A stretch of 64,000 bases of DNA from Pandoraea sp. PE-S2T-3 (GCF_002179965.1 NZ_NGUQ01000033.1:248001-312000); one strand, 5' to 3'. Counted from the stretch's first letter, positions 9,673 through 17,954 are shown. Notes: generated by a model not told the origin, from the letters alone. Program-made: numbers and translations.

Positions 9673-10338
9673 CTAATCCGCCACCCACGCCTGCCGCAGG
9701 GCGGTGGCGAACCCACCCTCGACCCGGGAGTACAGCCGCGCACTCGTCACGACCCGGGGTAAAGCCGTCCACGCGATAGTGACACCCGCGCGCTCCAGTT
9801 TGTCCACCAGCGCCTGATCCTCGCTACAAGCTAACGAATCGAATCCTCCGAGACGCTGATAGACCAACGCATCCATACCCAGGTTGGCGCCGTGCACATG
9901 CCGATGCCCGTCTCTATCCTGGTAATGCGCCAGAAAGCTTGCTTGCGCGCGCGCAGCGTGTGGCCCGTCGCAGGCCCAGTTAGCAATGCTGACCGTGCCG
10001 CAGACGACCGATGCACGCAACGAGAGTTGATGTACCAGCCATGCGTCGGACACCACCGTGTCCGCATCCGTGAACGCGAGCCAGCGAGCGCCTGAAGCGA
10101 GCAGGTAACGAGCGCCTGCCGCTCGAGCCAGACCGACATTGCGATAATTCTTGTTCAGCCGAGTGACGGGCCAGGCGCGCACGACTTGGTCTGTTAGGTC
10201 GGTACAGGCGTCCAGTACGACGACGGTTTTCACCCGCTCGTCCAGCAAATCCGGGTGAGACGCCGCCCGCGCGATAGCCGCCAGACACAGACCGATGTCG
10301 TTCTGTTCGTTATGGGCAGGAATGCATACGCCGATCAT
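9673..10338 (-). CDS. family 2 glycosyltransferase
   Basis: 221 residues from MIGVCIPAHNEQND; the ATG at 10338 overlaps the methyltransferase stop as ATGA, which fixes the start. It is a GT-A fold protein: N-terminal nucleotide-binding strand (GVCIPAHNE), then FTDADT as the metal-binding DxD-type motif around residue 90, then HGANLGMDALVYQRLGGFD and SEDQALVDKLERAG, typical of acceptor-side family 2 enzymes. No membrane segment is seen, so it should be cytoplasmic or peripheral. It is the last of four coupled genes. Acceptor and donor are unknown. Confidence 0.82.
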   Translation of the reverse strand: MIGVCIPAHNEQNDIGLCLAAIARAASHPDLLDERVKTVVVLDACTDLTDQVVRAWPVTRLNKNYRNVGLARAAGARYLLASGARWLAFTDADTVVSDAWLVHQLSLRASVVCGTVSIANWACDGPHAARAQASFLAHYQDRDGHRHVHGANLGMDALVYQRLGGFDSLACSEDQALVDKLERAGVTIAWTALPRVVTSARLYSRVEGGFATALRQAWVAD

Positions 10339-10919
10339 CCTGGACTCGCCCGGTACTTGCGCCATACATCCAGGCCGAAGCCCGCGTCGTCGTGCGTGAC
10401 GATCCGCTCGATGCCGACGAGACGCTCCATCGATCGACGTATCTGCTCAGTCGTCTGCTGCCTGTCGTGAAATATCGTTTTGCAGTGGCACATGACCCAA
10501 TCTCCGTCGATCGCCAGCGATTGCAGACAGCGAGTGACGAATGTCTCAAGATCCTTGTCGGAGAAGTAATACGAAAGTTCAGAGACGATAACGAGATCAA
10601 CGGATTCATCCGTCATGCTCGGCCATGCATCGGGCAGGCAAAGTCCCTCCAACTGAACGTTCGAGGTGCCGTCCTGAGCCAATACGCGGCTGCACTCGGC
10701 GATCGCTGTCGGGGAAATATCGACGGCCCGCACAGTCGCGCAACGTAATGCCAGCAATCGTGTGGCGTGGCCTGTACCGCAGCCCAGTTCGAGTGCGTGG
10801 TGATATCCCTCGTGTGGCAGCGACGCCATCAGCATGGTCCGTTTGCGGCGTTCGTACCAGGAGATGCCCGCAGACCATGGGTCTAGATCGTCCCGGTACA
10901 TCGATTCGAAATCGGTCAT
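10335..10919 (-). CDS. SAM-dependent methyltransferase (class I)
   Basis: 194 residues. Motif I LELGCGTGHATRL (residues 43-55) binds S-adenosylmethionine; AVDISPTAI is motif II and VIVSELSYYF the post-I acidic strand region. It looks like the NodS-type N-methyltransferase family (N-terminal YRDDLDPW, then WYERRKR). Both ends overlap neighbours by ATGA: start 10919 with PIG-L and stop with the glycosyltransferase. In context it probably methylates an amine or hydroxyl of a sugar or lipid made by the same operon. Confidence 0.85.
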   Translation of the reverse strand: MTDFESMYRDDLDPWSAGISWYERRKRTMLMASLPHEGYHHALELGCGTGHATRLLALRCATVRAVDISPTAIAECSRVLAQDGTSNVQLEGLCLPDAWPSMTDESVDLVIVSELSYYFSDKDLETFVTRCLQSLAIDGDWVMCHCKTIFHDRQQTTEQIRRSMERLVGIERIVTHDDAGFGLDVWRKYRASPG

Positions 10920-11674
10920 TGAAAGACGACCTCGAAAGACCGTTGCAGCCTGAGCAGTACGAATCTGCTCAGAATGGGCGGCGCGCCGGTGTCAGGATCT
11001 CCCACCAACTGACTATGAAATGCCTGGATCGCGTGAGCCTTGGCGTGCTGGTCGTCTTCATCCATGGGAATGGCAAGCGCGCGGTAGTTCGGGAAATCGC
11101 CCCTTCTCGGATCTGCCCAATGCCAACCCCAAATCGGCACTTCAAGGAATCGGCACTGCCTTGCGGCGGCCGCCCGAAGGCTGACACGGGCAGCGGCTTC
11201 ATGGTCAGGATGACCATCCAGTCGCCACGGCGCGATGACGGTATCGCCGGCTTCGAGTGCAGCGGCCAGTGCCTCCTCTAGCGCGCGCTCATGGCAGGCC
11301 ACGCGCCCATCCGGGATCTTCAATCGATCGCGGCGTACCGATACGGATAGCAGACGCAATGCCAGTTCGCTCTCCCACGTGCGCGTGCGCACGAGCACAT
11401 CGGGCAACCATCGTCGTGATCCGGGATGACTGGTTTCGCCGTCTGTGACCGCCCAAACGCGAATCGCCGTGCCCTGCCGCGATAGCTGCCGCATGATTCC
11501 CGCACACCCCAATATCTCGTCATCCGGATGTGGCGCGACGATGTGAACCGTGCGACTGCCCTGTGCAAGTTCCGCGACATTGCGCTCGGGTAGCGGATGC
11601 CGCTGCATCCAATCCCGCCAGACGAATTCAGGTGTGCCTTCGCCTGCGATGTCCCGCTTGGTCAGAGTGTCCAT
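10916..11674 (-). CDS. PIG-L family deacetylase
   Basis: 252 residues. The zinc-binding AHPDDE-type motif is APHPDDEILG (HPDDE at residues 49-53), and a second zinc/active-site block is WRLDGHPDHEAA. This LmbE/PIG-L family removes N-acetyl groups from GlcNAc-like sugars, as in GPI-anchor, mycothiol and bacillithiol synthesis. The start at 11674 lies inside the acyl-CoA dehydrogenase end (13-base overlap, GAGGAG of that gene acting as ribosome site), and its stop overlaps the methyltransferase start (ATGA). The substrate is unknown; context suggests an amino-sugar conjugate that is then methylated and glycosylated. Confidence 0.88.
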   Translation of the reverse strand: MDTLTKRDIAGEGTPEFVWRDWMQRHPLPERNVAELAQGSRTVHIVAPHPDDEILGCAGIMRQLSRQGTAIRVWAVTDGETSHPGSRRWLPDVLVRTRTWESELALRLLSVSVRRDRLKIPDGRVACHERALEEALAAALEAGDTVIAPWRLDGHPDHEAAARVSLRAAAARQCRFLEVPIWGWHWADPRRGDFPNYRALAIPMDEDDQHAKAHAIQAFHSQLVGDPDTGAPPILSRFVLLRLQRSFEVVFQ

Positions 11675-12747
11675 GGCTCCTCCTCTGTGCGCTGCGCCAC
11701 GGCGAGTCCGTGGGCGGCGAGATCCCGTTCCGCATGGCTTTGCCGGATGAACACGGGAAGGTCCGCCATCATGCGGGCAAAGCGAATGTCCTTGCACATC
11801 GGTGCAGCGCCCACCGCACGCGACGCATGCAGGAGAACCGCTTCCGCAGCGGCTTCGACGGCCAAGCGGGCGCGACTTACCGCATGCGCACACGCGTTTC
11901 GAGGACATGCGTCGATGGCTGCCGCAGCCGTGCACAGCACGCCCCTCGCCTGTGTCAGTGCGATGTCGATCGCGCCCAGATGCGCGAGGGCGTGCGGGTC
12001 GTCGGGCCGGCGTCGCAATGTCTTGCGGACATGATCGGCAATCGCGCTTGCCCCGCCGTACCAACATGCGGCGATGCCGGCCGCGCCATGCGCAAATCCG
12101 GGCCGATCAACGTAAGCACCAGGGCTGCCGATCATTGAACCTACGGCGTCTTCAAAGACGACGTCCACACTCGCAGTGCTGGCCATTCCGACCGCATGCC
12201 AGCCGTCTTGCGTGACATGCACGCCGGGCTGATTCATTTCCACTGCAACAAGGCAGGAAAGATCAGCCTCGTCACGAACACTGACGACGGCGTGGTGCAC
12301 GTGGGCGGCGCCTGAACACCAGGCCTTGACCCCGGAAATCTGCACGTCGTGCGCACCACCGGGCAAATGTGACATGAACACCCGCTTGTCAGGCGGTTCT
12401 GCACACCAGACGGCCAGCAACCCGTCGGGGACAGTGTGGCCTTCGCGTCTCAACTCGTTCAGGATAGCCAGCGCGTCGGTGTGACTCTCGAAAAGCTTGG
12501 CGAGCGTCAGATCACGTCGTGCGACCGCTGCGAGCACCTGCCATCGCTTGAGCGTATTTCCTGCACCGGGCAGCGGGATGTCGTCATATCCCGCGTCGAT
12601 CAGCGAGCCAAGCGACGCATAGGGATCGCTCGGGTAATCCAGTGCATTCAGGCGGGCGATCAGGCCCGCAACGGTAAAGTTCGGCGTCTGGACCGGCGCA
12701 ACGCAATCGCTTTCCTGTTTCGCCGCCCTTCTCGTTACGGCACTCAT
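11662..12747 (-). CDS. acyl-CoA dehydrogenase-like protein
   Basis: 361 residues. The layout follows acyl-CoA dehydrogenases: helical N-terminal part (LPLPGAGNTLKRWQVLAAVARRDLTLAKLFESHTDAL), beta-domain with SGVKAWCSGAAHVHHAVVSV where FAD would stack, and C-terminal helical bundle. The family's usual catalytic Glu is not obvious, so it may be an oxidase, an N-hydroxylase or non-catalytic. First gene of a four-gene coupled operon with PIG-L, methyltransferase and glycosyltransferase. No GTNCG site is seen upstream, unlike most island operons. No acyl-CoA synthetase or acyl carrier protein lies beside it. Confidence 0.75.
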   Translation of the reverse strand: MSAVTRRAAKQESDCVAPVQTPNFTVAGLIARLNALDYPSDPYASLGSLIDAGYDDIPLPGAGNTLKRWQVLAAVARRDLTLAKLFESHTDALAILNELRREGHTVPDGLLAVWCAEPPDKRVFMSHLPGGAHDVQISGVKAWCSGAAHVHHAVVSVRDEADLSCLVAVEMNQPGVHVTQDGWHAVGMASTASVDVVFEDAVGSMIGSPGAYVDRPGFAHGAAGIAACWYGGASAIADHVRKTLRRRPDDPHALAHLGAIDIALTQARGVLCTAAAAIDACPRNACAHAVSRARLAVEAAAEAVLLHASRAVGAAPMCKDIRFARMMADLPVFIRQSHAERDLAAHGLAVAQRTEEEPWTL

Positions 12748-13167
12748 GACGAGCTTCCTTTCCGGACGTTATGACGTAAGGCGTGAATTGCTCAACGCGT
12801 TACGTTCGTTAAGCCAGTTCATGACGATCGCGGGCTGATTTTCGGTTTCACAACGTCGCGAGCCGGCGGATCTTGCGCGATGTGTCGTCGACTTCGGTGA
12901 GTCAGCGCTTCGTCTTGGCGCGCATTGAACGCATGCGTCAGAAAGGCCGTCCGAATAAGACAGTTGACGTCAAGCCAAAGTAATAAGGATTTGCGAGATA
13001 CAAGTCCGTTCGCTAGCGTACAAAGCACCGTCGACTGTCATTCGGGTAATGTCGATAGACGCCGAGCGGGAGTCGGCTCGGGCCTTGTCCGATAGCGTAC
13101 CGACTTGATCGCGAGACGCAGCTAACGTGACGCAGACAACCGATCCGTCTCTCTCGCTACGAATATC
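12748..13167. other. divergent intergenic region
   Basis: 420 bases between the acyl-CoA dehydrogenase-like gene (minus) and the Nramp gene (plus). Apart from the GTNCG promoter at 13087-13128 I see no gene or clear signal in it. Confidence 0.5.
13087..13128 (+). promoter_or_regulatory. GTNCG-box promoter of Nramp-like gene
   Basis: GTCCGATAGCGTAC (13087-13100), exact, with TAACGT (13123-13128) at the -41.5 spacing; the gene starts at 13168. Confidence 0.6.
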
Positions 13168-14448
13168 GTGCCCTCCGATCGCATTGCACTCCATCAGAAT
13201 CAAACGCTGTGGGAAAAGCTGGGCCCCGGCCTGATTACTGGCGCGGCAGATGATGACCCAAGTGGAATCGCCACTTATTCGCAGGTGGGCGCGGCATTCG
13301 GCTATGGCTTGTTATGGACGGCCCTTATCACGTATCCGCTCATGATCGGTATTCAAATCGTGAGCGCGCAAATCGGACGCGTGACCGGCGACGGCATTGC
13401 GGCAAACATTCGCAAGCACTACCCCGCGTGGATGCTCTATTCCCTCGTCGGGCTTCTTCTTGTGGCGAACACCATCAACATCGCAGCAGATGTCGGAGCG
13501 ATGGGCGCTGCTCTGAAGTTGCTCATTGGCGGCCCGGCTGTCTGGTATGCGGTGGCTTTCGGCGTGGTTTCGCTAGCCTTGCAGGCTTTCATACCGTTTC
13601 CCCGCTATGCCCCGATTCTCAAGGTGCTCACGCTCGCGTTGCTCGCCTACGTCGCGACCGTCTTCAGCGTCACGATTTCGTGGGGAACCGTGTTGTATCG
13701 GACGCTACTACCCGAAGTGTCATTCAACGTTGGCTATATCGTTGCCGTAGTCGCGGTATTTGGCACGACCATCAGTCCGTATATGTTCTTCTGGCAGGCG
13801 TCTCAGGAGGTGGAGGTCCAGCGCGCGACAGCAGGGCAGGAACCATTGACCAAAGCCCCATCGCAGGCATGGCGAAATTTGAAACGTATCAGACTCGACA
13901 CCTATGTCGGCATGGCGTTCTCGAATGTGATCGCCTTCTTCATCATCCTGACGGCGGCGGTCACGCTGAATCAGCATGGCGTCAGAGATATTCAGACCTC
14001 GGCGCAGGCGGCGGCGGCGCTTCGGCCACTGGCCGGAGAATTTGCTTTCCTGCTGTTTTCCGCCGGGATTATCGGATGCGGTCTGTTGGCCGTACCCGTA
14101 CTCGCGGGTTCGTCGGCTTACGCAGTCGCTGAAGCTTTCCAGTGGCGCATTGGCTTGGGGCGCGAAGTCTTGCAAGCACGAGGCTTCTACATGATATTGA
14201 CGCTGGCGACGCTGCTCGGCGTGGCACTGAATTTCACGCCCATCGACCCGATAAAAGCCCTCTTCTGGAGCGCTGTCGTCAACGGTGTCATTGCGGTCCC
14301 GATCATGGCGATCGTGATGCTCATCGCGGCGAGATCGGATGTGATGGGGAAATTCACGATCAATCTGAGGCTGAAGGCGCTTGGGTGGCTAGCCACCGGC
14401 GTAATGGCTTGCGCCGTCGTGATGATGTTCGCTACGTGGGGACACTGA
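13168..14448 (+). CDS. Nramp-family metal transporter, divergent
   Basis: 426 residues with about eleven predicted membrane helices; GTG start. Nramp proteins import divalent metals with protons. The TM1 metal site, DPGN in MntH/DMT1, reads DPSG here (residues 30-33, in GAADDDPSGIATYSQVGA), and the TM6 region, usually MPH, reads SPYMFFWQASQEVE (from about residue 203). The Asp is kept but the Asn and Met ligands are not, as in Nramp-related proteins with altered metal choice such as Mg2+ transporters. It may therefore not carry Mn2+ or Fe2+. Preceded by a GTNCG promoter. The ribosome site is weak. Confidence 0.85.
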   Translation: MPSDRIALHQNQTLWEKLGPGLITGAADDDPSGIATYSQVGAAFGYGLLWTALITYPLMIGIQIVSAQIGRVTGDGIAANIRKHYPAWMLYSLVGLLLVANTINIAADVGAMGAALKLLIGGPAVWYAVAFGVVSLALQAFIPFPRYAPILKVLTLALLAYVATVFSVTISWGTVLYRTLLPEVSFNVGYIVAVVAVFGTTISPYMFFWQASQEVEVQRATAGQEPLTKAPSQAWRNLKRIRLDTYVGMAFSNVIAFFIILTAAVTLNQHGVRDIQTSAQAAAALRPLAGEFAFLLFSAGIIGCGLLAVPVLAGSSAYAVAEAFQWRIGLGREVLQARGFYMILTLATLLGVALNFTPIDPIKALFWSAVVNGVIAVPIMAIVMLIAARSDVMGKFTINLRLKALGWLATGVMACAVVMMFATWGH

Positions 14449-14515
14449 GAAGCCTGCTCCTCATCAGATTGCATTAGGAATTCGTCCGCGATGCGCTTCG
14501 ATGGGAGGCCTCTTG

Positions 14516-14758
14516 TCATGAAGCGATGGCGCCGGTATCGCAGAACGCAGACGATTTCGGTGGCGAGCGAGTCGTTGAGGAATCCACATCGAGAGTGTCT
14601 CCGCTCTCGGACTGCATCAGCCCGATGTGGGGGCCGACCAAGCGGACTACCGCGCTCTTCGCCATCAAGGCTTGGGCCGCCATCATTGCCGTTTTTCCAT
14701 TCACGCCGTCCGTCACTATGACGGCGATCTTGCGGGTGCGAACCCCGATGCTAGCCAT
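14516..14758 (-). pseudogene. remnant of catalase HPII C-terminal domain
   Basis: About 80 residues that match the flavodoxin/DJ-1-like C-terminal domain of large-subunit catalases (KatE): RKIAVIVTDGVNGKTAM, then VVRLVGPHIGLMQSESGDTLDVDSS. The heme domain is absent and the frame loses similarity after DVDSS, so this is a decayed 3' fragment. It suggests that a katE gene once lay here in the stress island. An independent small protein is less likely. Confidence 0.45.
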
Positions 14759-14760
14759 GA

Positions 14761-14783
14761 GTGGCCCGCGATGCGCGGGCCAC
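14761..14783. repeat. perfect GC-rich hairpin
   Basis: GTGGCCCGC / GCGGGCCAC with a five-base loop (GATGC). There is no T-tract on either side, so it is not a standard terminator. It sits just upstream of the katE remnant. Confidence 0.6.
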
Positions 14784-15187
14784 GAGGCGTTCGGTTATCG
14801 GAGCGTGTCCCGGCGGGTGGATAGTAGAGCCATCGAATCCAGTCGGTCAGCAACGTTTCACCGTGCGGGCGGGACACGAGGACCGCGCAAGGGAATTCGG
14901 AACGCCGTCGACCGCAGATGAAAAACCCGCATCATGTTCGCGAGCTTCGGCACGCCGAATTTCGGCGATCATGGCTGCATTTCGCAAAGGGTCCGTAAAT
15001 TTATAGAGTGGAGATAGCTCCCACTCTCGGTAAGGGGCGTATTTCATATGACCTCCGCTATGATCTGCACACCGAAGCGCGTAACGCAAGTGCGGTACGC
15101 GCTAATTAAAGTATTGTTGAACGCCAACATCGTTGTCTGTTCGATATCAGACACACGAACAAGATGATGTCCGGCACGCCTTGGTTC

Positions 15188-15229
15188 GTACGCTCACGTA
15201 CCGACCCTCATTGCCGTTGTGGTTATCGT
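15188..15229 (+). promoter_or_regulatory. GTNCG-box promoter upstream of the Crp/Fnr gene
   Basis: GTACGCTCACGTAC (15188-15201), exact, and TATCGT (15224-15229) at the -41.5 spacing. The small gene at 15305 and the Crp/Fnr regulator at 15714 follow, so this may be an autoregulatory site. Confidence 0.55.
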
Positions 15230-15304
15230 CAATAGCGCGATGGAAACTCAGGACGTGAATTCATTCATATCAAGGCCTGAAAATTACGGGCGCGGACAAG
15301 GACC

Positions 15305-15490
15305 ATGAGAGACCACAAACACTTAAGCAAGCGAATGATCGCCCTGCATCTCACAATCCGCGAGACGCGGCTTTCTCTGATCAGGCAGGAGCGGGATCTG
15401 TATCAGGCGGCAGTTCGTGTTTGGGAGGAGGAAGGCGGACGATCAACTCGACGCATCAGCACTCTGAGTTTTTCATTCACACATGAATGA
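15305..15490 (+). CDS. small basic hypothetical protein (61 residues)
   Basis: ATG at 15305 with AAGGA just upstream. Begins MRDHKHLSKRMIALHLTIRE and is mostly one charged helix (RETRLSLIRQERDLYQAAVRVWEEEGG). It lies between a GTNCG promoter and the Crp/Fnr regulator, with a 223-base gap to the latter. No family is recognised. It could be a leader protein or a small stress factor. Confidence 0.4.
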   Translation: MRDHKHLSKRMIALHLTIRETRLSLIRQERDLYQAAVRVWEEEGGRSTRRISTLSFSFTHE

Positions 15491-15713
15491 ATTGCCAATT
15501 AACGCCAGGCAGTGCGGGCTTGACACTTCCAAATTGGTGGAAAAAAATTGGAACGAAGGCCGCTGTAAGTCAACGGCTCAGAGTAACCGCCGTAGAGCCC
15601 TGCCAAGCGGAGTCTCGTTCAGTCATGGTGGCGCCACCGATTCACTGAATGCATTCATTGCGCAGCGATTCAGGCGCGCTCGTGTCCGAATTCAGGGCAT
15701 GAAGGAGCAAGAC

Positions 15714-16433
15714 ATGTTTGCGCAACCGAATAAAAGCGCCAACGATCTGTTGTCCGTCTTCCCGGACGACGAATGGGGACGAACGGCACCCGAGTTAACC
15801 CTGATCGAATTGCCGCTTGGCAAGGTCATCTATGAGTCCGGCGACCGCCTGGATCACGTGTATTTTCCAACCACCGCCATCATTTCATTGCTTTATGTGA
15901 TGGAGGACGGCTCTTCGGCCGAGATTGCCATCGTAGGCAAAGAAGGGGTCGTCGGCATTGCGCTGTTCATGGGCGGCGAAACCACGCCGAGTCGAGCGAT
16001 CGTGCAAAGCGCTGGATACGCCTATCGGCTGAGTGCGCGCCTGCTCAAAGAAGAGTTCAAGCGCGCCGGCCCCATGCAGCGATTGCTATTGCGCTATACA
16101 CAAGCATTGATTACGCAAATGGCGCAAACCGCCGTATGTAACCGCCACCACTCGATTGACCAGCAGTTATGCCGGTGGCTGCTGTTAAGCCTTGATCGCC
16201 TGCCATCCAGCGAGTTACGGATGACGCAGGAGCTAATTGCCAACATGTTGGGCGTACGGAGATCCGGCGTCACCGAGGCCGCGTTAAAGCTTCAGACCGC
16301 CGGGCTTATCCGTTACAGCCATGGACATATCGAGGTGCTGGACCGAGCCGGTATCGAAAAGCGGGTTTGTGAGTGCTACAGCGTGGTAAAGCGTGAGTTC
16401 GATCGCTTACTTCCCGATATTCAGGCTATTTGA
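15714..16433 (+). CDS. Crp/Fnr family transcriptional regulator
   Basis: 239 residues from MFAQPNKSANDLLS; AAGGAG seven bases before 15714 decides the start over upstream ATGs. The N-terminal half is a cNMP-type beta-barrel (LPLGKVIYESGDRLDHVYFPTTAIISLLYVMEDG, GKEGVVGIALFMGG), but without the Cys cluster of FNR. The C-terminal winged helix (MTQELIANMLGVRRSGVTEAALKLQTAGLI) has RRSGVTEAA as recognition helix. At the positions of CRP Arg180-Glu181-Arg185 it reads Arg-Ser-Glu, so the DNA site should differ from TGTGA or TTGAT. It is the only global-type regulator in the island and sits behind a GTNCG box, making it the best candidate reader of those boxes. Ligand unknown. Confidence 0.9.
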   Translation: MFAQPNKSANDLLSVFPDDEWGRTAPELTLIELPLGKVIYESGDRLDHVYFPTTAIISLLYVMEDGSSAEIAIVGKEGVVGIALFMGGETTPSRAIVQSAGYAYRLSARLLKEEFKRAGPMQRLLLRYTQALITQMAQTAVCNRHHSIDQQLCRWLLLSLDRLPSSELRMTQELIANMLGVRRSGVTEAALKLQTAGLIRYSHGHIEVLDRAGIEKRVCECYSVVKREFDRLLPDIQAI

Positions 16434-16543
16434 CTCCCGCCTCACGGCTGGCGGAAACGTCAACGCGAGCCTCGCCGAGCGTTGTTGCTAAGACATCTCA
16501 CTCGTGCAGGCCCGCGAACGGCACGTATCCGCCGCCGGCAGAT

Positions 16544-17413
16544 TTAGCGCTGCGAATCACCGTGACCGCCCTCTCGTCCCTCCTCTCCTCTGCTTTGCTG
16601 CCCTCCCCGTTGCTCCTGCCCGTGTTGTTCGGGCGCGGGTTGACCATGCTGTGGGCGCTGCGCTTGTACAGGCTCGCCACGGGGGGCTTGCATGCCGGGT
16701 TGGGGTTGTCGCTGCGGCTCCGGTTGCAGCGTGCGTTGATGCGCCTGCGTGCCCTGTTGCAACTGCGGTGACGGTTGGCCGTTCGCTCGCGACTGGCGCG
16801 GCGCCTGGGATTCAACACGCCCGTTACCCGGATCACCGGAGGCGGAATACTGTCCGGTACGTGACGACTCAGCGTTGTTTTGGGCACGCAACGAATTCTG
16901 TTGCGCGACCGAATGTGGATAGCGAGCGCCCGAGTACTGCTGCTGGTACATCGGCAACGGCGCCGGACGCGGCACGTCACGATGACTCCACTGGTCCCAC
17001 CCGCGGCGCTGTGTCTCCCATTGCGGCCCCCAATGCTGCCCCCAATGCGGCGGAGCATCGCTCGCCCAGCCATTGAAATAGCCGGGTGGGTGTCGGTAAT
17101 ACCGCACCGGAATACGCAGGATGAACAAAGGAACAGCCGTCGGCAACACCACCAGCCACGGCCCGTTGTACCAAGCACTTGTATACCAATTGTCCCCCTC
17201 GTATACCCAGTACTGGCCATCGTAGAAGAAGTAGTTGGAACCCAGTTGAGGCGCGTAATAGACCGGATAGTCCGGCACTTGAACCAGCGTCGGATAGGCT
17301 TGCAAATCGATGCCGATACTGACACCGGGGGACGCGATGCTCACGCCGACCTGTGCCTGTGCTGATATCACCGGGCAAAGCAGCACGGCGGCCGCAATAA
17401 GTAGGTCACGCAT
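16544..17413 (-). CDS. secreted Tyr/Trp-rich protein with Gln/Pro-rich tail
   Basis: 289 residues. Signal peptide at the N-terminus (MRDLLIAAAVLLCPVISAQA, cleavage after AQA). The middle is rich in Tyr, Trp and Pro (FFYDGQYWVYEGDNWYTSAWYNGPW), as in YXWGXW/WWXXG-type envelope proteins. From about residue 150 the chain becomes a Gln, Pro, Gly and Arg-rich low-complexity tail, probably disordered in the periplasm. The start at 17413 has a GGAGA ribosome site. It follows two other small minus-strand genes and may share their promoter at 17955-17997. No enzyme function is seen. Confidence 0.75.
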   Translation of the reverse strand: MRDLLIAAAVLLCPVISAQAQVGVSIASPGVSIGIDLQAYPTLVQVPDYPVYYAPQLGSNYFFYDGQYWVYEGDNWYTSAWYNGPWLVVLPTAVPLFILRIPVRYYRHPPGYFNGWASDAPPHWGQHWGPQWETQRRGWDQWSHRDVPRPAPLPMYQQQYSGARYPHSVAQQNSLRAQNNAESSRTGQYSASGDPGNGRVESQAPRQSRANGQPSPQLQQGTQAHQRTLQPEPQRQPQPGMQAPRGEPVQAQRPQHGQPAPEQHGQEQRGGQQSRGEEGREGGHGDSQR

Positions 17414-17462
17414 GTTGTCTCCTTTCTCGCGTCATTCACGATCATTCTCGCGCATTACATTG

Positions 17463-17618
17463 TCACTTCACCGATCGATCGTGCCACTGGCCGCCGTCGC
17501 GGTCGTAACCGCTGCGGCCATACCCTCCGCCATGATCGTAACCGGGGCCGGGCCCCCACCAACAACCGCCCAGCGTAACGACAACGAGCATCAACAGCAA
17601 ACTTCGAACAGCTTTCAT
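17463..17618 (-). CDS. small lipoprotein (51 residues)
   Basis: Begins MKAVRSLLLMLVVVTLGGC, a lipoprotein signal with lipobox TLGGC, so the mature part is about 32 residues: Gly, Tyr and Asp rich (WGPGPGYDHGGGYGRSGYDR). GGAGG stands six bases before the ATG at 17618. The composition resembles other tiny Gly/Tyr-rich envelope lipoproteins. It lies 49 bases upstream of the Tyr/Trp-rich secreted protein on the same strand and is probably co-transcribed with it. Function unknown. Confidence 0.65.
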   Translation of the reverse strand: MKAVRSLLLMLVVVTLGGCWWGPGPGYDHGGGYGRSGYDRDGGQWHDRSVK

Positions 17619-17716
17619 GGCTGCCTCCCTCCGGGATCGACGCCTGTGCCGAAGTCATCGGTACAAACGCGTTCCGTGTACACAACTCGACACGCATCGT
17701 CGGATATCCGATTTTC

Positions 17717-17893
17717 CTAACGGTCCCTAGTGAGATCCTCCCTGATTTCGCCAGTTTCGCCTGATGTGGCCGACTCACCCTTGTCCCGGGGAGCGCCTTG
17801 TTGTGTATTCGCGACCTGGAGGAACTCCGCCTTGATACGGAGGAATTTCTCTTCCAACTCTCTGATTCGATCTCTTAGCTGGCTAGGTGTCAT
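17717..17893 (-). CDS. small coiled-coil hypothetical protein (58 residues)
   Basis: Starts MTPSQLRDRIRELEEKFLRI with GGAGAGG five bases upstream of 17893. The first half is a charged amphipathic helix likely to form a coiled coil; the second half is hydrophilic and acidic (GESATSGETGEIREDL). An in-frame ATG 54 bases upstream (MAGPGRGHKG) has no good ribosome site. A GTNCG promoter lies about 62-104 bases upstream. Family not recognised. Confidence 0.55.
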   Translation of the reverse strand: MTPSQLRDRIRELEEKFLRIKAEFLQVANTQQGAPRDKGESATSGETGEIREDLTRDR

Positions 17894-17954
17894 AACCCTC
17901 TCCGTAGACTCAAATTTGCCTTTATGCCCGCGGCCCGGGCCTGCCATCACGGAC

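Larger units (their letters stand above)
14759..15304. other. intergenic region
   Basis: Contains the perfect hairpin at 14761-14783 and the GTNCG promoter at 15188-15229. A near-miss of the palindrome with a five-base gap lies around 14790-14804. No gene is seen. Confidence 0.45.

Noticed and set aside
14790-14804. GTTCG-GTTAT-CGGAG resembling the palindrome
   Set aside because: Gap is five bases and the last base is wrong; no gene follows at a fitting distance.
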